Positions 50,534 to 58,041 of a DNA stretch of 64,000 bases are shown piece after piece (the first letter of the stretch is position 1; each line of letters begins with the position of its first letter). A program made the position numbers and the translations under genes. The notes beneath the pieces are model-generated. The model was not told the origin of the DNA. It searched no databases and worked only from the letters and a program-made list of their open reading frames with translations. Origin of the DNA: Bacteroidaceae bacterium (GTDB lineage Bacteria > Bacteroidota > Bacteroidia > Bacteroidales > Muribaculaceae); contig JAETNO010000003.1 in NCBI GenBank assembly GCA_021768245.1, forward strand, positions 62,001-126,000. The letters run 5' to 3'.

Positions 50534-51082
50534 TTATATCAGTGATGCGAGGTCGAAGTACATTACACGGGTGCGCTTGTCCTCATCATCGTTGTTGAGA
50601 AACTGATAATTGTTTTTTATGTAGAAAGGTATGGCATCAACGTAGGCATCAACAGTGACGAAACGACATCCTGACTTATTGTCGACAATAAAATAATCTT
50701 CAATGAATTCGAGCAGATAGGTGCCGATTGATTGATGTTGAGCTTTTCTTGAGATTGCCAAACGCCCTATTTTTATAGCAGGGTAGCTTCGCAATCTTTT
50801 TTCATTTACAAATTTGTGTTTGCGGAAACGGTTGAATTCTGTTTTGCTTTCAAAATCAGAGATTGCTATCTTGTCGTTAGAAATACTGAAGTAGGCGATA
50901 ATTTCGTTTGTAGTTTTATCCTCAAGAACGTATGTGACAGATAATAGCGCATTGCGATAAAGATTTGCTTCATTATGCAGGAAATCATTCAAATCTTCGT
51001 CTGAGCAATCGAATTCCGCAATAATATCACCGGGATTTAAACGGCGGATGCGGAAACGTTCTTGATATTCTTCTCGTGTCAT
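50534..51082 (-). CDS. GNAT acetyltransferase, module I (putative toxin)
   Basis: 182-residue GNAT-fold protein. N-terminal RRLNPGDIIAEFDCSDEDLNDFLHNEANLY, a core strand IKIGRLAISRKAQHQSIGTYLLEFIEDYF carrying the acetyl-CoA pyrophosphate-loop pattern (QHQSIGT), and a C-terminal FVTVDAYVDAIPFYIKNNYQFL. It resembles GNAT toxins that acetylate aminoacyl-tRNA (TacT/AtaT class), but those pair with ribbon-helix-helix antitoxins. The ATG (51082) is 2 bases after the stop of the 50-residue gene upstream. AT-rich relative to flanks. The toxin role is an inference. Confidence 0.82.
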   Translation of the reverse strand: MTREEYQERFRIRRLNPGDIIAEFDCSDEDLNDFLHNEANLYRNALLSVTYVLEDKTTNEIIAYFSISNDKIAISDFESKTEFNRFRKHKFVNEKRLRSYPAIKIGRLAISRKAQHQSIGTYLLEFIEDYFIVDNKSGCRFVTVDAYVDAIPFYIKNNYQFLNNDDEDKRTRVMYFDLASLI

Positions 51083-51084
51083 AA

Positions 51085-51237
51085 TTATTTCACAAGCATT
51101 TTAATGCCAGCTTCATATGATTTTCGAATTTCCGCCCTCTTTTCAGGGGAAACTTTTGGTGGATTCTTCATTCTCTCTTCAAAACGGCGTGCATCCGAGC
51201 CGAAAAGAATCGGGGTTTCTTTAATTGGTCGTGCCAT
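51085..51237 (-). CDS. Putative antitoxin partner of GNAT module I
   Basis: 50-residue ORF, small and basic, with N-terminus MARPIKETPILFGSDARRFE and a helical, Lys-rich C-terminus. It immediately precedes the GNAT gene (2-base spacer) and has a TACCTTTG box 29 bases upstream. A paralogue with the same N-terminal pattern precedes the second GNAT gene (52479-52649). It lacks a recognisable DNA-binding motif. Paralogy plus gene order support a real gene; the antitoxin role is an inference. Confidence 0.72.
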   Translation of the reverse strand: MARPIKETPILFGSDARRFEERMKNPPKVSPEKRAEIRKSYEAGIKMLVK

Positions 51238-51265
51238 ATCTTATAATTATTCTGATTTATAGCTA

Positions 51266-51273
51266 CAAAGGTA
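51266..51273 (-). promoter_or_regulatory. -7 promoter box (TACCTTTG) of GNAT module I
   Basis: TAnnTTTG on minus, 29 bases before ATG 51237, preceded by a TTTGTTG context shared with the module II promoter. Confidence 0.6.
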
Positions 51274-51306
51274 CAACAAATTTTTGAAATATAGGGTTGA
51301 TTAAAA

Positions 51307-51344
51307 CGTCAAGCAAATGCAAATTTATGGAAAAATCAGGTAAA
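51307..51344. repeat. 38-bp direct repeat, right copy
   Basis: Perfect copy of 50417-50454; ends 2 bases before the stop end of the OMP gene at 51346. Confidence 0.85.
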
Positions 51345-51345
51345 T

Positions 51346-51858
51346 TCAAAAATCGATGCCGACCCTGACTGCAAGTTGTGGATGTATTGTTTTTTCATCG
51401 CTCCAGCGGTATCCCCTGAAATTCATTCCAATTCCGAAATTGAGATTGGATTTGCCACCGAGATTTAGCCGGTAGCCTACTGTCGGGGAGAGATATAGCC
51501 TGTAATCGCCCAATATTACCCCGCCTATGCGAACATCACCGTAAAGAGGGAAGCGACCGAATTTCCAATCGGTTCGCGCGTGGACGAATATAGGAAATCC
51601 ATTGCCCCAGTTATGGCTTAGGGGATGATGGCGTTCATACATGATACCTGCGCCCAAAAACAAGTGGCGGTTGAACTGGTAGCCGTGGGAAGTGGAAACG
51701 CCATAATAGACTGTCACAGTGTTGTCACCGAAACCACCTTGATTGAATGAGAGGTCTACGTTTGTATCAACGAATCCTCTATACCCTCTCCCGTGTTCAT
51801 TTGCTGTTGATGTTAAAGAAAAAATAAATGCCACTAATAAAATGAATGGCTGTTTCAT
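51346..51858 (-). CDS. Small outer-membrane beta-barrel protein
   Basis: 170 residues with a signal peptide (1-19, STANEHG) and about eight amphipathic beta strands rich in Tyr, Gly and Phe, ending in VRVGIDF with a C-terminal Phe, the usual barrel end. It resembles OmpA/OmpW-size barrels of Bacteroidota; ligand unknown. It lies between the two GNAT modules and the right 38-bp repeat follows its stop at once. The upstream region is AT-rich with no TAnnTTTG box found. Confidence 0.7.
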   Translation of the reverse strand: MKQPFILLVAFIFSLTSTANEHGRGYRGFVDTNVDLSFNQGGFGDNTVTVYYGVSTSHGYQFNRHLFLGAGIMYERHHPLSHNWGNGFPIFVHARTDWKFGRFPLYGDVRIGGVILGDYRLYLSPTVGYRLNLGGKSNLNFGIGMNFRGYRWSDEKTIHPQLAVRVGIDF

Positions 51859-51962
51859 GTTTTGCGAATATTAGGATTGTGCCATAATAACGCTTAATAT
51901 GCAGATTTATTGTGAATAAATGCGCACTCCGGTTTAAGATTTAAACTCACAGGAAATGTGGA

Positions 51963-52475
51963 TTATTCTAACTCCATCATGTCAAAGAACATAAGACGGG
52001 TGTGGTCGTTCAGTAGCTTCTCTGATAATATCTTGAAGTCATTCTTCTGGTAAAAATCGATGGCTGACAGGTATGCATCAACTGTCAAGAAACGGAAGGC
52101 GGAATAATTGGGATTTTCGTTGAGCATCACTTTAAGCAGATTCATCAGGTCAGTGCCGATGTTACGTCCTTTGTATTGTGAAGATACGGCGAATCGACCA
52201 ATCTTGATTGCCGGATAACTTCCGAATTGCTTACGTTCCGGGAATCCGCCCTTTATCTTTTTCCACTGATTGTTAGTCACATCCTGACGGCTGATTTTAT
52301 CATTTAGAAGGCAAAAATATGCAACAATATTATTATCATCCTCCAGAATATAAGATGTGGCGATACGTTTGTCGAGGAAACCTTTGGCATCCTCGACAAG
52401 AAAATTATTCAAATCTTCATCACCGCAATCGAACCCAATGAGTTCGGTATAGGGAGTAAGTTTTACAAGTTTCAT
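51963..52475 (-). CDS. GNAT acetyltransferase, module II (putative toxin)
   Basis: 170 residues, a paralogue of the module I GNAT: VKLTPYTELIGFDCGDEDLNNFLVEDAKGF, IKIGRFAVSSQYKGRNIGTDLMNLLK (acetyl-CoA loop GRNIGTD), and FLTVDAYLSAIDFYQKNDFKIL. The ATG at 52475 follows its small upstream partner by 3 bases. The two proteins share the whole architecture but have diverged substantially, so this is an old duplication or two separate acquisitions. Confidence 0.82.
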   Translation of the reverse strand: MKLVKLTPYTELIGFDCGDEDLNNFLVEDAKGFLDKRIATSYILEDDNNIVAYFCLLNDKISRQDVTNNQWKKIKGGFPERKQFGSYPAIKIGRFAVSSQYKGRNIGTDLMNLLKVMLNENPNYSAFRFLTVDAYLSAIDFYQKNDFKILSEKLLNDHTRLMFFDMMELE

Positions 52476-52478
52476 CTT

Positions 52479-52649
52479 CTATATGCAGATGGTAATGTAT
52501 TCCTTAGCTTTCTTAACCGCCTCCTTGAGTTTTCGTGTATTTTCAGCGCGTTGCTCCTTGCTGAGACTCTCGACTTCTATTCTGAGTTTCTCAAAGCGCA
52601 CAGCATCTTCGCCTGTAAGAATCGGTGTTTCTGCTATTGGTCTTGCCAT
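52479..52649 (-). CDS. Putative antitoxin partner of GNAT module II
   Basis: 56 residues with MARPIAETPILTGEDAVRFEK at the start and a helical C-terminus. Ten of the first 11 residues match the module I partner, and the Asp-Ala and Arg-Phe-Glu positions also match; the C-termini differ. A TAACTTTG box lies at 52679-52686. It is too short for automated ORF cut-offs, but conservation of the N-terminus and spacing supports it. Confidence 0.7.
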   Translation of the reverse strand: MARPIAETPILTGEDAVRFEKLRIEVESLSKEQRAENTRKLKEAVKKAKEYITICI

Positions 52650-52678
52650 AATTTTGTCTCCTATTATTAAGTAGATTA

Positions 52679-52686
52679 CAAAGTTA
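52679..52686 (-). promoter_or_regulatory. -7 promoter box (TAACTTTG) of GNAT module II
   Basis: TAnnTTTG on minus, 30 bases before ATG 52649. The surrounding TTTGTTGTAACTTTG context matches that of module I (TTTGTTGTACCTTTG). Confidence 0.6.
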
Positions 52687-52791
52687 CAACAAATTTTCGA
52701 GACTTTTGGATTATTCCGTTGGATTCCCTAACAAAATACGATTAGAAAGTTCATTGGGAGGTAGGTTTGTACGAATGTGAGGTCATATGGT

Positions 52792-53199
52792 CTATTGGGG
52801 GGCGGCCTCATTTTTGAGGATAAGTTTGCCGGAGAGGGAGAGGTAGGTGAAAGTGATGAGCCAGATGATTGCCACTGCGGTGGCGGGTTTGATGAAGAGT
52901 TCATGACCGAAGCCGGAGCAGTAGAGGGCCATGGCTTCGGCGATGGCCAAAAGGATGGTAAGTTGCCGAGTGGTCCTTGCGTCGAGAATCCGATGGCCTT
53001 TATAGGCATCGTTGACGATGAAGGAGCGGCTAAAGAGGGAGAGCACCATCCATGTGCCCATGCAGCATATGCCCATGTCAAGGAAATGTTTTAAGTCCGG
53101 CAAGTCCAGCCCGAGCCAGTGGATGGACAGAAGTGACACAACGATAATGATATTTATGACATAATTGCCGAGATAGACGAATTTGTAGGGACGTGACAT
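52792..53199 (-). CDS. Small integral membrane protein
   Basis: 135 residues from ATG 53199 with about four hydrophobic helices (roughly 10-30, 40-62, 75-95 and 105-125). An alternative start at 53253 falls in a TATATTTG box (53251-53258) and is rejected. No family recognised. A GAGTTACTTA motif lies directly before the ATG and also occurs before the next gene at 54865. Function unknown. Confidence 0.65.
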   Translation of the reverse strand: MSRPYKFVYLGNYVINIIIVVSLLSIHWLGLDLPDLKHFLDMGICCMGTWMVLSLFSRSFIVNDAYKGHRILDARTTRQLTILLAIAEAMALYCSGFGHELFIKPATAVAIIWLITFTYLSLSGKLILKNEAAPQ

Positions 53200-53250
53200 G
53201 TTAAGTAACTCTAAAAAACTAATGTGGTAAATTTCAACGGAAGTATGATG

Positions 53251-53258
53251 CAAATATA
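53251..53258 (-). promoter_or_regulatory. -7 promoter box (TATATTTG) for the membrane-protein gene
   Basis: TAnnTTTG on minus; start near 53244, leader of about 45 bases to ATG 53199. No flippase terminator was recognised between 53259 and 53371. Confidence 0.5.
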
Positions 53259-53371
53259 CGGAAAATATCTATGATAGGGTCAAAATATTTTGTAAACTTT
53301 ATATTTGCATGATAGTTTAATGATTGGAAAGATAAGACTAATTTCTGACAGATAGAGATTCAATCTGAGTT

Positions 53372-54865
53372 TCAGGCATGGCGGCGGGGGATGAGGTCGC
53401 GGAGGGTGATGCCTTCGATTTTCATCGCCATGAGGGCGTAGCCGAGCAGGAGGGGTGTGCGGATTATCATGTTGAGCCAGGGCTTACATTCAATCGCTAT
53501 GAGTTCGGAGAATACCCACACGGCAATCGCCGAAAGGAAGTAGAAGGCGAGCCGGCTGACGCAGTAGCCGATGGGGAACTTGACGCGCCCGAAGGCGTAG
53601 CTCACGGCCATCATTGTGCCATAGCAGGCGAAGGAGGCCCAGGCGCATCCCATGTAGCCGTAGCGGGGCACGAGCAGGACGTTGAGGGCGACGGTGATTG
53701 CGAGGCCGAGGAGGGAGAACCACATGCCGTAGGCTGTCTTGTCGGTCAGCTTATACCACAGGGAGAGGTTGAAGAATATCCCGAAGAAGAATTCCGCCAC
53801 CATGACGATGGGCACTACCTTGAGTCCGCTGAAGTAGGAGGGGGAGATGAAGTAGCGCAGGATGTCGATGTAGAACATGACGGCGAGAAAGATTATCATC
53901 GAGAATATGACGAAATATTTCATGGCGTCGCGGTAGCTCTGGAGCTTGTCTTCTCCCCGGTCTTTGGCCTTGGCGAAGATGAATGGCTCGTAGGCGAAGC
54001 GGAAGGCCTGGATGAACATCACCATGACGATGGCGATTTTGAGGTTGGCGCTATAGATGCCGAGCTGGCCCATGGCTTCGGCCTTGTCGGGGAAGAGCAG
54101 GGGGAAGAGGATGGAGTAGAGGGTCTGGTTCATGATGCCTGCGAGGCCGAGCACGAGCAGCGGGGCGGAGTAGGCTATCATCTCGCGCCAGAGAGCGGGG
54201 TTGAATCTGTAGGGGAAGCCGCGGAGCTCGGGGATGAGCAGGAGCATGTTGACCGCCGAGCTGACGAGGTTGGCGAGGAAGATGTAGCCGATGCCGAAGT
54301 CGGGGTCATAGAACCATGAAATCCATCCGGGGGCCTGAGCCCACAGCCAGGGGCATATCAGGATGAAGAAGAGGTTGAGCCCGATGTTGACGCCTATGTT
54401 GATGAGGCGCAGGGCGGCGAAGCGCATCGGACGTTTGCGGTAGCGCAGATAGGAGAAGGGGAGGCAGGTGAAGGCGTCGAGCGCGACGGCAATCGCCATC
54501 ATCATGACGTAGGACCGGTGGCCGGCGGAGTGCATGGCTTCGGAAATGGGGCCGATGAAGATTGCGACGAGCGCTATGAAGACCGTGGAACTGACCGAAA
54601 GGGAGATGAGAGAGGTGGAATAGACCTCCATAGGGTCGTCGTAGCGCTCGTGGTTGGCGAAGCGGAAGAAGCCTGTCTCCATGCCGTAGGTGAGTATGAT
54701 GAGGGCGAGGGCCACGATTGAGTAGATGTAGGACACGACGCCATATTCGGCGGGGAGGAACATCGTGGTGTAGAGCGGGACGAGACACCAGTTGAGGAAG
54801 CGTCCGATGATGCTGCTGAGGCCGTAGATGGCCGTGTCTTTGGCGAGTGATTTGATTCCTGCCAT
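53372..54865 (-). CDS. Polysaccharide flippase (Wzx/MATE superfamily)
   Basis: 497 residues with about 14 membrane helices. LAKDTAIYGLSSIIGRFLNWCLVPLYTTMF at the N-terminus is typical of Wzx-like polysaccharide or lipid-linked oligosaccharide flippases, which move undecaprenyl-linked units across the inner membrane. No glycosyltransferase cluster surrounds it, so the substrate cannot be inferred. ATG at 54865 with a GAGAGTTACTTA motif two bases upstream. A 313-codon frame on the opposite strand is a shadow. Confidence 0.85.
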   Translation of the reverse strand: MAGIKSLAKDTAIYGLSSIIGRFLNWCLVPLYTTMFLPAEYGVVSYIYSIVALALIILTYGMETGFFRFANHERYDDPMEVYSTSLISLSVSSTVFIALVAIFIGPISEAMHSAGHRSYVMMMAIAVALDAFTCLPFSYLRYRKRPMRFAALRLINIGVNIGLNLFFILICPWLWAQAPGWISWFYDPDFGIGYIFLANLVSSAVNMLLLIPELRGFPYRFNPALWREMIAYSAPLLVLGLAGIMNQTLYSILFPLLFPDKAEAMGQLGIYSANLKIAIVMVMFIQAFRFAYEPFIFAKAKDRGEDKLQSYRDAMKYFVIFSMIIFLAVMFYIDILRYFISPSYFSGLKVVPIVMVAEFFFGIFFNLSLWYKLTDKTAYGMWFSLLGLAITVALNVLLVPRYGYMGCAWASFACYGTMMAVSYAFGRVKFPIGYCVSRLAFYFLSAIAVWVFSELIAIECKPWLNMIIRTPLLLGYALMAMKIEGITLRDLIPRRHA

Positions 54866-54925
54866 AATAAGTAACTCTCAAAAATTAAACGATATAAAAT
54901 CATCAGCAACCCCTATATGAAATTT

Positions 54926-55945
54926 TCAGAAGAGGCTGGCCATTGAGGAGGGCGGGTTTATTTTGAGATGGGTGTAGGCGAGAGAGGTCACTTCGCGGCC
55001 ACGGGGGGTGCGGCGCAGGAAGCCTTCCATGATGAGGAAGGGTTCGTAGACCTCCTCGATGGTGTCCTGTTCCTCGCCTATGGCCGTGGCGATGGTCGAA
55101 AGCCCAACGGGGCCTCCGTCGAATTTGTTGATCATCGTCAGGAGGAGCTTGTGGTCCATCTCGTCGAGTCCGTAGCGGTCGATGTTGAGGGCCTCGAGGG
55201 CGAAGCGGGCAATCTGCGGGTCGATGTCGCCTGAGCCTTTGACCTGGGCGAAGTCGCGCACGCGGCGCAGGAGGGAGTTGGCGATACGCGGGGTGCCACG
55301 GCTGCGCATAGCAATCTCGTGGGCGGCCTCAGCCGTGCATTTCACTCCGAGGAGGGCGGAGGAGCGGAGTATGATGCGCTCGAGCACTTCATGGCTGTAG
55401 TATTCAAGATGGCAGTTGATTCCGAAGCGGGCGCGCATCGGAGCTGTCAGCATGCCGGAGCGTGTGGTCGCGCCTACGAGGGTGAAGGGGCTCAGGGAGA
55501 GCTGCACGGAGCGGGCTCCGGGGCCTTTGTCAATCATGATGTCGATGCGGTAGTCCTCCATCGCGGAGTAGAGATATTCCTCCACCACCCGGCTCAGTCG
55601 GTGGATTTCGTCGATGAAGAGCACGTCGTTTTCTTCAAGGGAGGTCAGGATGCCCGCGAGGTCGCCGGGCTTGTCGAGCACGGGGCCGGAGGTGACTTTG
55701 AAGTTCACCCCGAGTTCATTGGCTATGATGCCTGCGAGAGTGGTTTTCCCGAGACCCGGAGGGCCGAAGAGCAGGAGATGGTCGAGGGCTTCGCCTCTCA
55801 TGCGCGCCGCCTGCACGAAGACCTTGAGGTTTTCGACCACTTTTTCCTGGCCGTTGAAGGCGTCGAAGTATGATGGCCTCAAGGCCTTCTCGAATTCCCT
55901 GTCGGCAGGGGCTGTACGGTCGTGTATGTCGAAGTCTGTATCCAT
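54926..55945 (-). CDS. ruvB: Holliday junction branch migration helicase RuvB
   Basis: 339 residues. Walker A GPPGLGKTTLAG, Walker B LFIDEIHRLSRVVEEYL, sensor-1 VGATTRSGMLTAPMRARFGI with the arginine-finger region, and a C-terminal winged helix with EPFLIMEGFLRRTPRGR. A hexameric motor that drives branch migration with RuvA. ATG at 55945. A TAATTTTG box at 55954-55961 gives an almost leaderless mRNA. Divergent from glk. Confidence 0.96.
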   Translation of the reverse strand: MDTDFDIHDRTAPADREFEKALRPSYFDAFNGQEKVVENLKVFVQAARMRGEALDHLLLFGPPGLGKTTLAGIIANELGVNFKVTSGPVLDKPGDLAGILTSLEENDVLFIDEIHRLSRVVEEYLYSAMEDYRIDIMIDKGPGARSVQLSLSPFTLVGATTRSGMLTAPMRARFGINCHLEYYSHEVLERIILRSSALLGVKCTAEAAHEIAMRSRGTPRIANSLLRRVRDFAQVKGSGDIDPQIARFALEALNIDRYGLDEMDHKLLLTMINKFDGGPVGLSTIATAIGEEQDTIEEVYEPFLIMEGFLRRTPRGREVTSLAYTHLKINPPSSMASLF

Positions 55946-55953
55946 AAGTGTTA

Positions 55954-55961
55954 CAAAATTA
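55954..55961 (-). promoter_or_regulatory. -7 promoter box (TAATTTTG) of ruvB
   Basis: TAnnTTTG on minus ending 9 bases before ATG 55945. Confidence 0.45.
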
Positions 55962-56004
55962 GCAAAAAAGATTCAAATTTATTCCAAAGCTCCGTCATTT
56001 GTGC

Positions 56005-56012
56005 TATCTTTG
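56005..56012 (+). promoter_or_regulatory. -7 promoter box (TATCTTTG) of the ROK gene
   Basis: TAnnTTTG on plus, 51 bases before ATG 56064. The leader contains a 13-base direct repeat (56027-56039 and 56041-56053). Confidence 0.5.
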
Positions 56013-56026
56013 TGCGAAATCATACT

Positions 56027-56053
56027 TTAACCCTTAACTGTTAACCCTTAACT
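56027..56053 (+). repeat. Two direct 13-base repeats in the ROK leader
   Basis: TTAACCCTTAACT occurs at 56027-56039 and again at 56041-56053, period 14, inside the leader of the glucokinase gene. Confidence 0.7.
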
Positions 56054-56063
56054 CTGAATAACG

Positions 56064-57053
56064 ATGAGCAAACCCTACGTTCTCGGCATTGACATAGGCG
56101 GGACCAATACGGTTTTCGGCATGGTGGATGCCCGTGGCAACGTGATAGCCACAAGTTCAATCAAGACAGCCAAACATGATAAATTCGAGGATTATCTCGA
56201 CGACCTCCACGCCGCTGTGATGCGTATGCTTGAGGCCAACGACGCTACCGACAAGATTCATGGCATAGGAGTGGGCGCTCCAAACGCCAACTATTATACC
56301 GGCAATATCGAGCATGCTCCCAATCTTCCGTGGAAAGGTATCCTTCCCATCGCCAATATGATGTCGGAGAAGTTCGGGATTCCCGTGGTGATAACCAATG
56401 ACGCCAACGCCGCCGCTCTCGGCGAAATGACCTACGGTGCCGCCCGCGGACTGCGTGACTTCATCATGATAACCCTCGGTACGGGTGTGGGCAGCGGTAT
56501 TGTCATTAACGGACAGCTCGTCTACGGTCACGACGGTTTTGCCGGTGAGCTTGGCCATACAATCGTGCGCCGCAACAACGGACGCCTCTGCGGCTGCGGA
56601 CGCACGGGATGTCTCGAGGCTTACTGTTCGGCTACGGGCGTAGCCCGCACGGCCCGTGAGTTCCTTGAAATCCGCAATGACGATTCAAAACTCCGCGAGC
56701 TGCCTATCGACGCTATTACCTCGAAGGATGTCTATGACGCCGCAGTGCTCGGCGATAAGCTGGCGAAGGAAATCTTTGAATATACCGGCAATATCCTCGG
56801 TGAGGCGTTCGCTGATTTCACCGTGTTCTCGTCGCCTGAGGCAATCATCCTTTTCGGTGGCCTTGCAAAGTCAGGCGACCTCCTCATGCGTCCTCTCCGC
56901 GAGTCGATGGAGAAGAATATGATGGGTATTTTCAAGGGTAAGGTCAAAATCCTGCTCTCCGAGCTGAAGGAGGCCGACGCCGCCGTGCTCGGCGCAAGCG
57001 CGCTCGGCTGGGAAGCCGGAAGCAAGGCAGCCGCCCTTCAGGGACAGGCTTAG
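56064..57053 (+). CDS. ROK-family sugar kinase (probably glucokinase)
   Basis: 329-residue ROK protein: ATP-binding LGIDIGGTNTVFGMVD at the N-terminus, GAPNANYYTGNIEHAPNLPW, ITLGTGVGSGIVING, FAGELGHTIV, and the zinc motif CGCGRTGCLEAYCSATG. Phosphorylates a hexose, most likely glucose, in the cytoplasm. No helix-turn-helix N-terminus, so it is an enzyme and not a ROK repressor. ATG at 56064; terminator at 57108-57146. Confidence 0.9.
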   Translation: MSKPYVLGIDIGGTNTVFGMVDARGNVIATSSIKTAKHDKFEDYLDDLHAAVMRMLEANDATDKIHGIGVGAPNANYYTGNIEHAPNLPWKGILPIANMMSEKFGIPVVITNDANAAALGEMTYGAARGLRDFIMITLGTGVGSGIVINGQLVYGHDGFAGELGHTIVRRNNGRLCGCGRTGCLEAYCSATGVARTAREFLEIRNDDSKLRELPIDAITSKDVYDAAVLGDKLAKEIFEYTGNILGEAFADFTVFSSPEAIILFGGLAKSGDLLMRPLRESMEKNMMGIFKGKVKILLSELKEADAAVLGASALGWEAGSKAAALQGQA

Positions 57054-57107
57054 AAATTGCAGGCATAAGTCACGGATTGATATTCCGGAATCTATAGAAC
57101 AACTAAG

Positions 57108-57146
57108 GAGGTGCATCAAATATCTTCAATTTGATGCACCTCTTTT
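57108..57146 (+). terminator. Intrinsic terminator of the ROK gene
   Basis: Perfect 14-bp stem GAGGTGCATCAAAT/ATTTGATGCACCTC with a 7-base loop, then TTTT. Confidence 0.85.
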
Positions 57147-57150
57147 GATG

Positions 57151-57210
57151 GGGGTAATGGGACTAATGGGACTAATGGGCCAAATGGGGCTAATAAGTCT
57201 AATGGGGGCT
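57151..57210 (+). repeat. Degenerate ACTAATGGG tandem repeat with G-quadruplex potential
   Basis: At least four GGG runs separated by 4-6 bases (GGGGGTAATGGGACTAATGGGACTAATGGG), then decaying copies. It lies downstream of the ROK terminator and before the end of the convergent MBL gene. Confidence 0.75.
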
Positions 57211-57251
57211 GGCGTTGGCTATGCCAATCCGGTTTGTGGGGAGATGGCGGG

Positions 57252-57980
57252 TCAGGCGATTTCGACTGTCATGCCGGGGCGGTCGAGGCAGTGGCACTTG
57301 GTCTGCGAGCCTGCGGGCACGTAGGATGTGAAGTCGCAGGCTTTCTGCGGCTCGCCCCAGAAGTGCATGGGGAAGAAGTTGTCGACCTTGATTTTTTTGA
57401 GGAATTCCGTGGCCCCTTTGGCGAAATCAGCACCGAGCCGGGCGTCGACGGGGAACATTGCGATTTTCATTTCGGGAATTTCCCCGGCGATACGGTTGAG
57501 GATTTTGTTGAACTTTGCTTCAGCCTTCTCAGCGTCGCGGGGGGTCGACTCTTCGCTCCAGTGCCAGTCGTTGAGGTCGCCAGCGTGGAATATCACGCTT
57601 CCGTCGGGGAGGGTAATCGCATAGCTTACTCCTGCGTCGGTCGAGCCATAGGCTTTCACCTGGCGGATGCCCGGGATGCTGTCGATTGCGTCGCCGGCCG
57701 ACATCCATGCGACAGAGAGGCCTTTCTGAGGAACTACCTTGGAGAATATGTCATTGGAAAGCACATAGGTGCGCTTGTATTCCTGGGCGAGTTCGAAAAT
57801 GGATGTGTTGAAATGGTCGGGATGGTGATGGGAAACGAAAAATATCACTTCCTTGCCTTCCGCGCCCTTGAGGGCCTTTTCAAGTTTCTTGTCAGGGTCT
57901 TTGTAGTAGTCAAAAATCATCACAGCCTCCGGAGTTGAAATCGCGAAGCCGCTGTGGTCAAGATATGTAACTGTAATCAT
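57252..57980 (-). CDS. MBL-fold metal-dependent hydrolase
   Basis: 242 residues. The metal motif VSHHHPDHFNTS (HxHxDH type) is at about residues 51-62. Further motifs are IFHAGDLNDWHW and FFPMHFWGEP near the C-terminus, matching UlaG-like metallo-beta-lactamase hydrolases. Two-metal centre expected. Cytoplasmic, no signal peptide. ATG at 57980. It reads toward the G-rich repeat and no terminator is seen on that side. Confidence 0.85.
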   Translation of the reverse strand: MITVTYLDHSGFAISTPEAVMIFDYYKDPDKKLEKALKGAEGKEVIFFVSHHHPDHFNTSIFELAQEYKRTYVLSNDIFSKVVPQKGLSVAWMSAGDAIDSIPGIRQVKAYGSTDAGVSYAITLPDGSVIFHAGDLNDWHWSEESTPRDAEKAEAKFNKILNRIAGEIPEMKIAMFPVDARLGADFAKGATEFLKKIKVDNFFPMHFWGEPQKACDFTSYVPAGSQTKCHCLDRPGMTVEIA

Positions 57981-58041
57981 AGCTTGTGTTGGATATATGT
58001 GTTATTTATAATATATCTAACGCCAAGCCATGGGGCGGGGT

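Noticed and set aside
53300..53307. TATATTTG on the plus strand in the spacer after the flippase gene
   Set aside because: Only ORFs of a few codons follow and it points into the 3' end of the flippase gene; could be chance in AT-rich DNA.
53378..54319. 313-codon open frame on plus opposite the flippase
   Set aside because: Very rich in Glu, Gly, Asp and His with no family signature, as expected for the antisense of a GC-rich membrane-protein gene.
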